Shown: positions 19,575 through 29,187, counted from the first letter of the stretch. The stretch: 64,000 nt of DNA from Jeotgalicoccus halotolerans (GCF_003387165.1 NZ_QUMW01000016.1:1-64000); one strand, 5' to 3'. Translations and numbers: made by a program. Notes: generated by a model from the sequence alone, not told the origin.

Positions 19575-20363
19575 TTATTTAGCATGACCCGCATGCTTTT
19601 TCGGGATCAGATTTTTAATTTTTTCTTCTTCGCAGCGGTGAAACATTTCCACAATTTCTGATCCGACAATCACTCCGTCACAATGTTCACCGAGCGCTTT
19701 GGCAGCATCTGCAGAAGTAATGCCGAAACCTGCACAGACAGGCACCCCGGATTTACTTTTAATGCGTTTCAAATTATCAAATACTTCTCCGCTGTAGCCG
19801 GCTCTTTTGCCGGTCACTCCGTTAACTGTTACCGCATATATAAAACCTTCCGCTTCGTCTAGAATATGTTCGAGCCTCTCGTCTGACGTCGTTAAGGTCG
19901 CGAGACGGATAATTGCAATACCGGCAGCGTCAAGTTCATTTTTGAGCTCCGGCTCTTCTTCGAGAGGAACATCCGGCACGATTACTCCGCTGACACCGGA
20001 TGCTTCTGCATCTTTTGTGAACTCCCGGAGGCCATAATGAAATACTGGATTATAATAAGTCATCAGCACATACGGCACCTTGATATCATCTTTAATTTCG
20101 CGAAGCTTTTTGAGAATCTGACGGAGGCTGACGTTTTCTTCCAAAGCACGGATGCCCGCCTTTTGAATAACAGGACCGTCTGCTGCCGGATCACTGAAAG
20201 GAATGCCGATTTCAATCAGATCCACCCCTGCGTCTATCAGCGTTTTAATCTTGTACGGAAGTGTATCGAGGCCGCCGTCTCCTGCCATAATATAAGCAAT
20301 AAACGCTTTATCATCCGTTCCCTTCAGCTTCGCAAACATTTTTTCTATACGCTTTTTAGTCAT
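19575..20363 (-). CDS. trpA: Tryptophan synthase alpha subunit
   Basis: Cleaves indole-3-glycerol phosphate to indole, which is channelled to TrpB. The 262-residue barrel has the catalytic Glu/Asp region ([20 protein letters not shown]) and the phosphate-binding GFGI and VIVGSEIV segments. The start at ATG 20363 overlaps trpB by 8 bases; a longer upstream frame inside trpB is rejected because the ribosome site (GGAGGCGGG) serves this ATG. Last gene of the operon. Confidence 0.97.
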   Translation of the reverse strand: MTKKRIEKMFAKLKGTDDKAFIAYIMAGDGGLDTLPYKIKTLIDAGVDLIEIGIPFSDPAADGPVIQKAGIRALEENVSLRQILKKLREIKDDIKVPYVLMTYYNPVFHYGLREFTKDAEASGVSGVIVPDVPLEEEPELKNELDAAGIAIIRLATLTTSDERLEHILDEAEGFIYAVTVNGVTGKRAGYSGEVFDNLKRIKSKSGVPVCAGFGITSADAAKALGEHCDGVIVGSEIVEMFHRCEEEKIKNLIPKKHAGHAK

Positions 20364-21564
20364 TTTTTCCCGCCTCCAGTTCTGCTTTAACCATTTCAAC
20401 ATCCTTATCGCCTCTGCCTGACAGTGATACGACAATAATCTCATCTTCAGGAAGCTCAGGCGCAATTTTCATTACATAGGCAAGCGCATGAGAACTTTCA
20501 AGCGCCGGAATGATACCTTCGGTTCTCGATAATTCCTGGAACGCTTTCAGCGCTTCTTTATCAGAAGCGTATTCATAACTCGCACGTTTCGTATCGAACA
20601 GGAAACTGTGCTCTGGCCCAATACCGGGATAATCAAGACCGGCAGAAATTGAGTGCGTCCCCTGCAGCTGGCCGTTGTCATCCTGCAGCATATGCATTTT
20701 TGCACCGTGGGCAATACCTACAGAACCTCGGTTGATTGCAGCTGCGACTTTACCGCTGTCAATACCGTTCCCTGCTGCCTCGACGCCGATTAATTCAACA
20801 TCTTTATCTTCAATAAAATTAAAAAACATTCCCATCGCATTGCTGCCTCCGCCGATACAAGCAACGACTTTATCCGGCAGGCGACCTTCTTTGTCTAATA
20901 TTTGCGCTTTTGCTTCTTTAGAAATAATACTCTGGAAGTCACGCACTATTTGAGGGAAGGGATGCGGACCGAGCGCCGAGCCAATAACATAATGTGTATC
21001 TTCCATATGCTGAACCCAGTATCTCATCGCTTCGTTCACCGCATCCTTAAGGGTCGCTGTCCCCTGGTCGACTGTAATCACTTCTGCACCGAGCAGCTCC
21101 ATTCTGAATACATTCAGTTCCTGGCGTGCAGCATCTTTTGCACCCATGAATACTTTGCACTCCAGCCCGAGCAGGGCTGCGATTGTTGCGGTTGCTACAC
21201 CGTGCTGGCCTGCGCCTGTTTCTGCGATGACCTTCGTTTTACCCATATATTTAGTCAGGAGTCCCTGGCCGATTGCATTGTTAATTTTATGAGCACCGGT
21301 GTGGTTTAAATCTTCGCGTTTTAAATATATTTTCGCACCGCCAAGTTTTTCGGTCAGCCGTTCTGCATAATACAGCGGATTCTCCCGGCCGACGTATTCT
21401 TTCATCAGGTAATCAAATTCACGCTTAAATTCTGGATCTTCCTGTGCATTTTTATATGCTTCTTTTAATTCTTCTAAAGTGGCAATTAACGATTCTGCAA
21501 CGTAAGTGCCGCCGAACTCGCCGAACTTCCCGTCTGTGTCGGGATATTTATATGTTTCTATCAT
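20356..21564 (-). CDS. trpB: Tryptophan synthase beta subunit
   Basis: PLP enzyme that condenses indole with serine. 402 residues, with the lysine motif [10 protein letters not shown] near 85-94, the glycine-rich phosphate loop GGGSNAMG near 231 and the C-terminal SGRGDKD. Its ATG shares one base with the trpF stop (TAATG). Confidence 0.98.
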   Translation of the reverse strand: MIETYKYPDTDGKFGEFGGTYVAESLIATLEELKEAYKNAQEDPEFKREFDYLMKEYVGRENPLYYAERLTEKLGGAKIYLKREDLNHTGAHKINNAIGQGLLTKYMGKTKVIAETGAGQHGVATATIAALLGLECKVFMGAKDAARQELNVFRMELLGAEVITVDQGTATLKDAVNEAMRYWVQHMEDTHYVIGSALGPHPFPQIVRDFQSIISKEAKAQILDKEGRLPDKVVACIGGGSNAMGMFFNFIEDKDVELIGVEAAGNGIDSGKVAAAINRGSVGIAHGAKMHMLQDDNGQLQGTHSISAGLDYPGIGPEHSFLFDTKRASYEYASDKEALKAFQELSRTEGIIPALESSHALAYVMKIAPELPEDEIIVVSLSGRGDKDVEMVKAELEAGKND

Positions 21565-22175
21565 TATTCTTCACCTCTGATAATTTTTATAAAATCTGCA
21601 ATTTTTTTTGAATCTTTGAAACCGTCTGTTTCAACTCCGCTGGAGACGTCAATTAAAGCAGGTGCTACCGCAGCTGCAGCCTTGCCGACGTTGCCGGGAT
21701 TTAAACCGCCTGCGAGAGCGAGCCTTGATTCCTCAATCTCACTAAACGGCAGTTCGGACCAGTTAAAGGCAACACCGCTGCCGCCGTAGTACTTTTCTCT
21801 AGGGCTGTCGATCAGTATATATTCCGCAGGGAAATCGAAGCGTTCTTTGTATGATAATTTTGAGTTTGAAGGAAAGGCTTTGATAGCACGGCTTTGATAC
21901 TGTCCGACAAAATCTTTATCCTCATCTCCGTGAAACTGTATATAGTCGAGTCCCGCATCGTTTAAAGCCTCATCCACTTCTTCTTTCGCCGGATTAACGA
22001 AAACGCCGACCGTTTTAATACCTGTTCCTTCCAGACTGTCTGTAATTTCTTTAACTGTATCAAGACTGATCCGGCGTTTACTCGGTGCCAGCACCATGCC
22101 GATAAAGTCCGGTCTTTCCTGAGCAACAAGCTGTGCTTCTTCGACGGTTTTAATACCGCAGATTTTAACTTTCAT
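21564..22175 (-). CDS. trpF: Phosphoribosylanthranilate isomerase
   Basis: Amadori rearrangement of N-(5-phosphoribosyl)anthranilate to CdRP. A 203-residue barrel with the N-terminal VKICGIK (catalytic Cys), FVN at the end of strand 3, IQFHGDE, the catalytic Asp in LIDS, and [10 protein letters not shown]. The start overlaps trpC by 11 bases. Confidence 0.96.
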   Translation of the reverse strand: MKVKICGIKTVEEAQLVAQERPDFIGMVLAPSKRRISLDTVKEITDSLEGTGIKTVGVFVNPAKEEVDEALNDAGLDYIQFHGDEDKDFVGQYQSRAIKAFPSNSKLSYKERFDFPAEYILIDSPREKYYGGSGVAFNWSELPFSEIEESRLALAGGLNPGNVGKAAAAVAPALIDVSSGVETDGFKDSKKIADFIKIIRGEE

Positions 22176-22941
22176 ATACTTTACCCGCTTTCAGTTCCCT
22201 AATTTTTTCTTCGATGCTCGCTGCACGCATTAATGATTCCCCCACCAGCATGCCCGACGCGCCCGCATGCTTCATGCGCTCTGCGTCTTCTCCAGCATGA
22301 ATGCCGCTTTCGGCGATGAAATGAATATCATTTGTGCCGTATTTCCGTAGCAGATCCTCTGTATTGCCAATATCGACAGTAAACGTTTTTAAGTCTCTAT
22401 TGTTGATACCGATAATTTCAGGTGAAATTTTGAGTGCCCGTTTCAATTCCTCTTCGTTGTGCACTTCAACGATAACGTTTAAATCAAGTGAACTCGCGTA
22501 ATTGTAAAGTTTCGATAGAGCATCATCATCGAGGATGGTCACGATTAACAGAATGATATCCGCACCGTGATTATAAGCCCGGCTAATCTGCCTTTTATCG
22601 ATAATAAAATCCTTGTTCAGCACCGGAACATCGACTGTTTGTGCAATGGCTTCCAAGTCATCAAAGCTCCCTTTAAAAAACCGGCTTTCTGTCAGGACAC
22701 TGACGGCATCTGCACCGCCTCTGACGTATGATTCCGCCTGTGTGAGAGGATCCATGACTGCATTGATATCGCCTTGTGAAGGAGAGGCGCGTTTTACTTC
22801 GCTGATCAGAGCGATGCCGTTATTCCGGTTAAGGCTCGCCGTAAAGTTCCTCGGTTTTTCTCTTGTAATCAAATCGACTTCAGCCGGATATCTGAGCAGC
22901 TCTTCTTTTTTTACTTCCACAATGTCATCAAGTATCGTCAT
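22165..22941 (-). CDS. trpC: Indole-3-glycerol-phosphate synthase
   Basis: Decarboxylating ring closure of CdRP to indole-3-glycerol phosphate. 258 residues with ALISEVKRASPSQG (catalytic Glu/Lys, near 44-58), VLNKDFI, IGINNRDL and ESGI. It overlaps trpD by 4 bases. Confidence 0.97.
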   Translation of the reverse strand: MTILDDIVEVKKEELLRYPAEVDLITREKPRNFTASLNRNNGIALISEVKRASPSQGDINAVMDPLTQAESYVRGGADAVSVLTESRFFKGSFDDLEAIAQTVDVPVLNKDFIIDKRQISRAYNHGADIILLIVTILDDDALSKLYNYASSLDLNVIVEVHNEEELKRALKISPEIIGINNRDLKTFTVDIGNTEDLLRKYGTNDIHFIAESGIHAGEDAERMKHAGASGMLVGESLMRAASIEEKIRELKAGKVYES

Positions 22942-23981
22942 TTGTCTGCCTCCTCATTGTTTTTAATTACTTCCTGCAGCTTAGCGTATGCTCTGCCGGA
23001 TTCCACTGCTTCTCTTGCTGCCTGAATACCCTTGCTGACAGATTTTGCTTTGTCAGCCACAAAGAGTCCGATACCTGCGTTTAACAGTACAGTTTCCAGC
23101 TGTGCGCGGGTCGCTGTGCCCTGCAGCACTGCTTCCAGAATTTCCTTATTCTCCCGGCCGTCCCCGCCTGCAATATCGCTTTTGTCGCACAGTGTTAAGC
23201 CGTAGTCCGTCGGATCAATCACAACTTCTTCTATTTCCCCGCCTCGTAAAAATACGAGGTGATTGTCACCGAGCAGAGTCGCTTCATCCATATGCCCCGC
23301 ACCGTTCAATACAACGGCATTTTCACGTCCGAGACGCTTCAGCACCTGTGTAATCGTAAGCAGTTTTTTACGATCGTATATGCCTAAAAACTGATAATCA
23401 AGATTCAGCGGGCTGATGCACGGTCCGATAAAATTAAATACTGTCGGACGTTTCAGTGTCTGTCTTACTCTCATAATTTGTCCCATCTTCGGATGTACAT
23501 GCGGTGCGCTTAAAAATGTAATATTTGATTCGTTAAGTTCGTGTGCCACTCTTTTAGCATCAAAGTTTAAATTCACACCGAGCGACTGCAGTACATCTGA
23601 ACTTCCAGTCTTGCTCGTCACACTCTTGTTGCCGTGTTTCGCAATTGTTACACCGCAGCTTGCAAGGACAAAAGCAGAGGTCGTCGATATATTGAAACTC
23701 TGTGAGCGGTCTCCGCCCGTGCCGCAGTTATCCATGACTTTATCATTTACGTCCGGAATATCTTTCGCATATGACTTCAGCACTTCGGCAATCGCTGTAA
23801 TTTCATCCACTGTTTCACCTTTATCACTTAGAGCGACGATAAATTCCCGCAGCTCGTCATCTGTTACTCCGCCATCCAGAACTTCAGTAAAAAACTCGTG
23901 CATTTCTTTATATGTTAAATCTTTTCCATTTTCCACTTTCGCTGTCGCTGCTTCAGTTACCGTCGTAATATTTAATGTCAT
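22938..23981 (-). CDS. trpD: Anthranilate phosphoribosyltransferase
   Basis: Joins anthranilate and PRPP. 347 residues with the PRPP loop GTGGD (near 87), STTSAF, KHGNKSVTSKTGSSDVLQ and the GAGHMDE segment. ATG start with AAGGAGG upstream. It is the first gene of the operon; the usual trpE and trpG, which make its anthranilate substrate, are absent upstream, where only the tandem T-box leader is found. Confidence 0.96.
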   Translation of the reverse strand: MTLNITTVTEAATAKVENGKDLTYKEMHEFFTEVLDGGVTDDELREFIVALSDKGETVDEITAIAEVLKSYAKDIPDVNDKVMDNCGTGGDRSQSFNISTTSAFVLASCGVTIAKHGNKSVTSKTGSSDVLQSLGVNLNFDAKRVAHELNESNITFLSAPHVHPKMGQIMRVRQTLKRPTVFNFIGPCISPLNLDYQFLGIYDRKKLLTITQVLKRLGRENAVVLNGAGHMDEATLLGDNHLVFLRGGEIEEVVIDPTDYGLTLCDKSDIAGGDGRENKEILEAVLQGTATRAQLETVLLNAGIGLFVADKAKSVSKGIQAAREAVESGRAYAKLQEVIKNNEEADK

Positions 23982-24000
23982 AATATATTCCTCCTTAAAA

Positions 24001-24225
24001 TTAAAAATCCTCCATGACTTATTGTCATGGAGGACGATGTTAACCGCGGTACCACCTCTGTTGAAACTTTCGCTTCACTCTAATGTATAACGGCATTACC
24101 CGGGCAGAATTTAAAACTGGAACCCAATTCACTGCAGAACACGCTGCCGGCTCCCACCAAATCCGGCTCTCTGTGAAACGTAAAACTGCTGCTACTATAT
24201 CCCTCTGCTGATATTAAATTAACGT
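24001..24225 (-). ncRNA. Trp T-box riboswitch, second (trpD-proximal)
   Basis: Read on the minus strand: an AGTA-containing lower stem I strand, AGAGA box before GCCGG near 24164, a specifier segment GAATTGGG with UGG at 24124-24126 (one base offset from GAA), the T-box AGGTGGTACCGCG at 24045-24057, and a terminator hairpin (24008-24018 with 24024-24034) followed by ATTTTTAA. Uncharged tRNA-Trp would stabilise the antiterminator and switch on trpDCFBA. Confidence 0.9.
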
Positions 24226-24437
24226 AAAAAAATTCCCGTGCTTAATATAAAATATTAAGGACGGGAATCCGCGGTGCCACCTGTATTGACCGGTTAAAAC
24301 CGGTCCGCTCATGAAAATTATATTTAATTAATTGTTTATAAAGAAGTCCATTCACATATATGAAATACCGGTTCACAGCGCCACCGGCTCTCTTTGAAAT
24401 CAATATATGGTACTACTCTTCTTTCGAATTGATTTTA
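24226..24437 (-). ncRNA. Trp T-box riboswitch, first (promoter-proximal)
   Basis: A complete second T-box upstream of the other. Stem I base AAAGAAG pairs with CTTCTTT; GAA-UGG-A puts the Trp specifier at 24348-24350. AGAGA precedes GCCGG. The T-box AGGTGGCACCGCG is at 24270-24282, and a terminator (24233-24267) is followed by seven U. Both elements must read through for trp expression. Confidence 0.92.
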
Positions 24438-24466
24438 ATACTAACAAGATAAAAATAAAAATGCAA
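24438..24466 (-). promoter_or_regulatory. trp operon promoter
   Basis: Minus strand TTGCAT (24461-24466), 17 bases, TAGTAT (24438-24443), just upstream of the first T-box. Confidence 0.75.
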
Positions 24467-24478
24467 GCGTTAAATTTA

Positions 24479-24493
24479 ATTTGTCTGAAAATT
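24479..24493 (-). promoter_or_regulatory. Candidate CodY box upstream of trp promoter
   Basis: Minus strand AATTTTCAGACAAAT matches the CodY consensus AATTTTCNGAAAATT at 13 of 15 positions (counting N). It lies just upstream of the -35 box. Such matches also arise by chance in AT-rich DNA. Confidence 0.4.
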
Positions 24494-24640
24494 AAATCTT
24501 AACCAATAGGTTGAAGCCTTTATATCACAACATTTACCGGGGATAACAAAGCTTTTAAATTTTTTTAGTTCTGAGGCTTAGTTGAGAGAAGCCTGCAATG
24601 AAAAACGCTCTTTGATGAGATAAGGCCGGCAATCTCCAAT
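24494..24640. other. Unassigned intergenic segment
   Basis: Between the trp promoter region and the gudB terminator. I find no open frame with a ribosome site, no tRNA and no known riboswitch. A short GGCTT/AAGCC hairpin is present but without a U-tract. Confidence 0.5.
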
Positions 24641-24644
24641 AAAA

Positions 24645-24676
24645 AAAGACAAAACCCATAAAAAGGTTTTGTCTTT
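24645..24676 (-). terminator. Terminator after gudB
   Basis: AAAGACAAAACC pairs with GGTTTTGTCTTT (12 bp, loop 8), followed on the minus strand by TTTTTTTATT. Confidence 0.92.
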
Positions 24677-24687
24677 AAAATAATTTT

Positions 24688-25932
24688 TTACGCCCATCCG
24701 CGGTAGCGTGAAGCTTCTGCGGTACGTTTAAGACCTACGATAAATGCTGCAAGTCTCATATCGATTTGACGGTTTTCGTGAAGGTCATAGATTTCGTTAA
24801 ATGCAGCAACGAGTTTTTGTTCCATTTTCTCGTTTACTTCATCTTCACTCCAGTAATAACCCTGGTTGTTTTGTACCCACTCAAAGTAAGATACTGTTAC
24901 TCCGCCTGCTGATGCAAGTACGTCCGGTACAATCAGAACGTTTCTTTCAGTCAGGATGCGTGTCGCTTCAGTAGTAGTCGGTCCATTAGCTGCTTCACAC
25001 AGAATCTGCGCTTTAATATTCGGAGCATTTTCCTCAGTAATCTGATTTTCAATTGCTGCCGGAATAATAACATCGCAGTCTAATGAGAATAACTCATCGT
25101 TCGATAACACATCGTCAAACAGATTTGTCACCATACCAAAACTGTCGCGGCGTTCTAATAGATAGTCAATATCCAGACCTTCTGGATCGTGAAGTGCACC
25201 GTTAGCATCTGAAATACCTACGATTTTCGCACCTTTGTCAAAGAGGAATTTAGACAGGAAACTTCCTGCGTTACCGAATCCCTGAATGACAATGCGAATA
25301 TCTTCTATCTTCATATCGCGTTTCTTAAGTGCTTCTTCAAGACAGATTACAACACCGAGTGCTGTCGCTCTGTCGCGGCCTTCCGAACCGCCGAGCACCA
25401 ATGGTTTACCGGTAATAAAACCAGGTGAGTTGAACTGGTCAATTGCGCTGTATTCATCCATCATCCACGCCATAATCTGCGAGTTTGTGAATACGTCAGG
25501 TGCAGGAATATCTTTAGTCGGTCCAACGATTTGAGATATCGCACGAACGTAGCCGCGTGACAATCTTTCAACTTCATCCATGCTCATTTCGCGCGGGTCA
25601 CAGATAATCCCGCCTTTACCTCCGCCGTAAGGCAGATTAACAATACCTGCTTTTAGTGTCATCCACATAGATAACGCTACAACTTCATCTTCTGAAACGC
25701 TCGGGTGGAAACGCACTCCGCCCTTGGTAGGACCCACTGCATCGTTATGCTGTGCACGGAAGCCTGTAAATACTTTAACTGATCCGTCATCCATTTTTAC
25801 TGGAATACGCACTTTTAATGAACGCAACGGCTCTTTAATCAACTGATACATATCATCATTATAACCAAGCTTATCCAGCGCCTCTTTGATGATTCGCTGG
25901 GTAGATTCAACTAAACTAATTTCTTCTGACAT
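24688..25932 (-). CDS. gudB: NAD-specific glutamate dehydrogenase
   Basis: Catabolic GDH that deaminates glutamate to 2-oxoglutarate. 414 residues, hexameric type. Active-site segments GPTKGGVRFHP, the catalytic lysine region LKAGIVNLPYGGGKGG (near 90-105), PAPDV near 143 and the dinucleotide motif GFGNAG near 214 are intact. ATG start. It follows rocD with a 57-base gap that holds its own extended -10 (TGATACAAT) and a candidate cre, so it may be expressed both alone and with rocD. The pair routes ornithine to the TCA cycle. Confidence 0.95.
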   Translation of the reverse strand: MSEEISLVESTQRIIKEALDKLGYNDDMYQLIKEPLRSLKVRIPVKMDDGSVKVFTGFRAQHNDAVGPTKGGVRFHPSVSEDEVVALSMWMTLKAGIVNLPYGGGKGGIICDPREMSMDEVERLSRGYVRAISQIVGPTKDIPAPDVFTNSQIMAWMMDEYSAIDQFNSPGFITGKPLVLGGSEGRDRATALGVVICLEEALKKRDMKIEDIRIVIQGFGNAGSFLSKFLFDKGAKIVGISDANGALHDPEGLDIDYLLERRDSFGMVTNLFDDVLSNDELFSLDCDVIIPAAIENQITEENAPNIKAQILCEAANGPTTTEATRILTERNVLIVPDVLASAGGVTVSYFEWVQNNQGYYWSEDEVNEKMEQKLVAAFNEIYDLHENRQIDMRLAAFIVGLKRTAEASRYRGWA

Positions 25933-25947
25933 TTTATCCGCCTCTTT

Positions 25948-25963
25948 TTGTAACTGTTTTCAA
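25948..25963 (-). promoter_or_regulatory. Candidate cre (CcpA) site of gudB
   Basis: Minus strand TTGAAAACAGTTACAA fits WTGNNARCGNWWWCAW except the central G, which is A. It lies downstream of the likely transcription start, where CcpA would act as a roadblock. Confidence 0.4.
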
Positions 25964-25989
25964 TTAATATTGTATCATAAAGAAATTTT

Positions 25990-27189
25990 TTAGAAAGTAT
26001 CTTTGTTAAAAACTTTTTTAACTCTGTTAAGGGCCCAGTCGAGTTCATCTTTGGTTACGATAAGCGGCGGTGCGAATCTTACTACCGTGCCGTGAGTTTC
26101 TTTGCAGAGGACGCCTTCATCTTTCAGCTGCTCGCAGAATCTGCGCGCACTTTTATTCAGTTCGAGGCCGATAAACAGCCCTTTGCCGCGTATATCTACA
26201 ATAGACTCGTGTTCTATTTTTTTCAATTCACTAAGCAGGTACTCTCCAAGTTCCAGGGAACGTTCTGAAAGTTTTTCATCTATAATAACATCGAGCGCTG
26301 CTTCCGATACTCGGGCTGCCAAAGGATTGCCGCCAAAAGTTGATCCGTGTGATCCTTCATTCAGCACTCCGAGCACTTCGTCGTCACCAAGCACAACAGA
26401 CACAGGGAATACTCCGCCGCCAAGTGCTTTTCCTAAAATATACATATCCGGAACAACTTCATCCCAGTCTGTCGCAAACATTTTTCCAGCCCTGCCGAGT
26501 CCTGCCTGAATTTCATCAGAGATAAACAGCACATTATTGCGGTCACAAATTTCCCTGACTTCTTTCAGGTAGCCTGACGGCGGAATATTGACACCCGCTT
26601 CCCCCTGAATCGGTTCTAAAATCACAGCTGCTGTATTATCATTAATCGCATCTTCCAGCGCTTCCGCATCACCGTAATTAACAATTTGGAATCCGTCCCC
26701 AAGCGGCCCAAACCCTCTCCGGTATTCCGGCTCTGATGACATCGACATAGGAATCATCGTTCTGCCGTGGAAATTATTTTTCATCGCTATAACTTCAGCC
26801 TGATTATCAGGTACTCCTTTAACTTCATATGCCCAGCGTCTGGCAGCTTTAATTGCCGACTCGACAGCTTCAGCCCCTGTATTCATGGGCAGAACCCGGG
26901 CTTTCCCTGATATTTCACTGAGCTTTTCGAACCAGTCTCCAAGGCAGTCGACATGGAATGATCTCGACGTCAGTGTTACTTTATCTGCCTGATCTTTCAG
27001 CGCCTGGATAATTTTCGGATGACGGTGTCCCTGGTTAACGGCAGAATATGCACTCAGCATATCCATATACTTATTGCCTTCCGGATCTTTCACCCACACC
27101 CCTTCTGCTTCTGAAATTACAATCGGCAGCGGTTTGTATATATTCGTATCATACCGTTCTGTCTCTTTGATGATTTCTTCACTTTTCAT
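25990..27189 (-). CDS. rocD: Ornithine aminotransferase
   Basis: PLP class III aminotransferase converting ornithine and 2-oxoglutarate to glutamate semialdehyde and glutamate. 399 residues. [18 protein letters not shown] near 98 binds the cofactor phosphate, [12 protein letters not shown] near 222 holds the PLP Asp, and [11 protein letters not shown] near 252 has the Schiff-base lysine. ATG after GGGGGAG. Next gene is gudB, which consumes the glutamate made. Confidence 0.94.
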   Translation of the reverse strand: MKSEEIIKETERYDTNIYKPLPIVISEAEGVWVKDPEGNKYMDMLSAYSAVNQGHRHPKIIQALKDQADKVTLTSRSFHVDCLGDWFEKLSEISGKARVLPMNTGAEAVESAIKAARRWAYEVKGVPDNQAEVIAMKNNFHGRTMIPMSMSSEPEYRRGFGPLGDGFQIVNYGDAEALEDAINDNTAAVILEPIQGEAGVNIPPSGYLKEVREICDRNNVLFISDEIQAGLGRAGKMFATDWDEVVPDMYILGKALGGGVFPVSVVLGDDEVLGVLNEGSHGSTFGGNPLAARVSEAALDVIIDEKLSERSLELGEYLLSELKKIEHESIVDIRGKGLFIGLELNKSARRFCEQLKDEGVLCKETHGTVVRFAPPLIVTKDELDWALNRVKKVFNKDTF

Positions 27190-27325
27190 TTCATTCTCCC
27201 CCTTTTTATGTTTAAAAAACTATTTAAATATACATTATTAAATATGTATTCATATCCATCATGCCTGTAATCAACTTTATTTTCAAGAATTTTATTAGAG
27301 TGCTTTACAATGGGGTTTATCATAT

Positions 27326-27341
27326 TTGAAAACGTATACAA
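27326..27341. promoter_or_regulatory. Candidate cre (CcpA) site upstream of rocD
   Basis: TTGAAAACGTATACAA is a full match to WTGNNARCGNWWWCAW. On the minus strand it lies next to a possible -10 (TATGAT), so CcpA binding could block initiation. Carbon catabolite repression of rocD and gudB is known in S. aureus. Confidence 0.6.
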
Positions 27342-27430
27342 ATAAGCGGTGATTTATACTTTTCAGACTACATTTTCATTGGAATTTACGAATTTAATAT
27401 GAATATAAATTCATCCAAGAAAAAACAAAA

Positions 27431-27451
27431 AACCTGTGAAATTCACAGGTT
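27431..27451 (-). terminator. Terminator after S1-domain gene
   Basis: AACCTGTGAA pairs with TTCACAGGTT around one base (effective loop slightly larger), followed on the minus strand by TTTTGTTTTTTC. Confidence 0.9.
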
Positions 27452-27463
27452 CTGCTACTGGTA

Positions 27464-27841
27464 TTAATCTTTCATACGTTCTTTTGCCTCTTCTATCCAG
27501 ACAGGCATTCTTTCTGCCAGAGTCTGGAAACCGTATTTTTCGGTATCTTTGATCTTTTCTAATACAGAACGCTTATCTCTTTTCTTCTCTTCGTTCTTGA
27601 AGTATTCATTTTCTTTCAATGATAAGCTGATTTTACCGTTTTCATCAATGCTGACAATTTTAGCCTTTACTATTTGGCCTTTGGATAAATATTGGTTCAC
27701 ATCGTGAACGTAATCGTTCATCACTTCGGAAATATGGATCAGACCATCACGATTATCAGGAGTTTTGACAAAAGCACCGTACGACTGAATACCAGTAATT
27801 TTAACCTTGACGAACTGGCCGATCCGGTATTTTTTTGCCAT
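27464..27841 (-). CDS. S1 domain RNA-binding general stress protein (YugI/GSP13 type)
   Basis: A 125-residue protein with a single S1 domain (about 5-77: IGQFVKVKITGIQSYGAFV, GLIHISEV, GKISLSLKE) and a charged helical tail. Relatives (B. subtilis GSP13/YugI, streptococcal CvfD) bind RNA or ribosomes and act in post-transcriptional control. Monocistronic, ATG after AGGGAT. Confidence 0.88.
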   Translation of the reverse strand: MAKKYRIGQFVKVKITGIQSYGAFVKTPDNRDGLIHISEVMNDYVHDVNQYLSKGQIVKAKIVSIDENGKISLSLKENEYFKNEEKKRDKRSVLEKIKDTEKYGFQTLAERMPVWIEEAKERMKD

Positions 27842-28039
27842 GTTATCCCTACTTATTTACTTCTTTGTTAAATCCAACACCATTTTAACATAAATGAATC
27901 AAGTAGCCAAAAAAATCACACAGCAAAACACACATACCAGGCTGGCATATGTGCGCGTATTTTTCATATAAGTTATGTAAATCTGCAGGACTCTAAGGTC
28001 GCACACAGAAATAATAGATCGTTTATATTAATTGAATCA

Positions 28040-28246
28040 CTATTTCCGTGTGGAGTCATCCTTATGCTCATGTTCGAGTCTTTCGAGAACTTTTTCTTCG
28101 AAATCTCTCATCTTCTCTTCTTCGTTGCGCGAATATTTTTTAATAAGTTTATACACGATAAACGCAAGTAATATAAAAAGAAGTAACATGATAAGCGCTG
28201 GAATATATTCCGTTTTATCTTCCGGGAAATAAAGGAATGGCATCAT
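28040..28246 (-). CDS. Small single-pass membrane protein, unknown
   Basis: About 68 residues: one transmembrane helix (EYIPALIMLLLFILLAFIVYKLI) followed by a highly charged, helical cytoplasmic tail rich in Glu/Lys/Arg. I do not recognise the family. I prefer ATG 28246, since the GTG at 28261 overlaps the AAAGGTGA ribosome site. It lies between the S1 gene and ppiB, transcribed the same way. A partial hairpin (about 27931-27954) lies downstream. Confidence 0.65.
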   Translation of the reverse strand: MMPFLYFPEDKTEYIPALIMLLLFILLAFIVYKLIKKYSRNEEEKMRDFEEKVLERLEHEHKDDSTRK

Positions 28247-28341
28247 TTTTAAATCACTCACCTTTACACAGATAAGTATATCAGAGTGTTTTCTGATTTA
28301 AATAATATAATAATGACTAATTTGTGATACTTTTTAAGAAA

Positions 28342-28380
28342 AAAGTGCACAGCCTTCATTATTACCAGACTGTGCACTTT
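28342..28380 (-). terminator. Terminator after ppiB
   Basis: AAAGTGCACAG pairs with CTGTGCACTTT (11 bp), followed on the minus strand by TTTTTTCTT. Confidence 0.92.
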
Positions 28381-28390
28381 CATTTATATA

Positions 28391-28981
28391 TTATTCTGTT
28401 ACTTCAATTGTTTCGATAATTACATCTTCAACAGGCTTATCCTGTCTTCCCGTCTTAACATCAGCAATCTTTTCAATAATATCCATGCCCTCGATAACCT
28501 GGCCGAATACAGTGTGTCTCTGATCGAGCCAAGGCGTGCCGCCGTGTTTTTTATAGCTTTCAATAATTTCAGCCGGGTAGCCCGCGCCTTCAAGCTGCGA
28601 TACCATATCTGATGGTACGTCTTTCAGCTGAACAATAAAGAACTGTGAACCGTTAGTATTCGGTCCTGCGTTTGCCATAGACAAAGCACCGTAGAGGTTG
28701 AATGCATCTGTTGAAAATTCATCTTCAAAAGCCTGGCCCCAGATACTTTCTCCGCCCATGCCTGTGCCTGTCGGATCTCCGCCCTGAATCATGAAATCTT
28801 TAATGACTCTGTGGAAAATTAAACCATCATAATACTTATTTTTCGCATGTGTAACAAAGTTTTCTACAGTTTTAGGTGCGACATTATTTAAAAGTTTAAC
28901 TGTTACGTCACCCATATTAGTCTTGATTACCGCTTTTGTTTCGCCTTCTAAAAGCTCAGTTGTTAATTGTGAATATGCCAT
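28391..28981 (-). CDS. ppiB: Peptidyl-prolyl cis-trans isomerase, cyclophilin type
   Basis: Cytoplasmic cyclophilin, 196 residues. Core motifs [25 protein letters not shown] (Arg/Phe/Gln of the active site) and [15 protein letters not shown] are intact. No signal peptide. ATG with CAGGAGG upstream. Divergent from mnhA. Confidence 0.95.
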   Translation of the reverse strand: MAYSQLTTELLEGETKAVIKTNMGDVTVKLLNNVAPKTVENFVTHAKNKYYDGLIFHRVIKDFMIQGGDPTGTGMGGESIWGQAFEDEFSTDAFNLYGALSMANAGPNTNGSQFFIVQLKDVPSDMVSQLEGAGYPAEIIESYKKHGGTPWLDQRHTVFGQVIEGMDIIEKIADVKTGRQDKPVEDVIIETIEVTE

Positions 28982-29124
28982 AAATTTGGCCTCCTGAAAA
29001 ATTTTATTAATTTCATATAAGCACCAGTAATATTGAAATTAAAACTTAAACATTTTAATTCTCATACCACTTGCTACCATATATACAGTATACGAGAATA
29101 GTCGAAAATTTCAAACCCTAAGCG

Positions 29125-29153
29125 TTTATTTACAATTAATATTAATGTATAAT
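29125..29153 (+). promoter_or_regulatory. Promoter of the mnh operon
   Basis: TATAAT at 29148-29153, with a weak -35 TTTATT 17 bases upstream. The ATG at 29152 overlaps the -10 box, so it cannot be translated from this promoter; this supports the TTG start of mnhA at 29188. Confidence 0.65.
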
Positions 29154-29187
29154 GGTTAAATATAATAACGTTAGAGGAGGATACACT

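Noticed and set aside
23416-24090. Long open frame on the plus strand opposite trpD
   Set aside because: It is antisense to a clear trpD and its T-box leader, has no ribosome site, and the protein is of low-complexity Ser/Thr/Val type.
24494-24640. Possible tRNA or gene remnant
   Set aside because: No cloverleaf, no CCA end and no coding frame with a start signal could be made out.
27931-27954. Hairpin as terminator of the small membrane protein gene
   Set aside because: The stem is bulged, lies almost 90 bases after the stop, and has no direct U-tract, so I did not list it as a feature.
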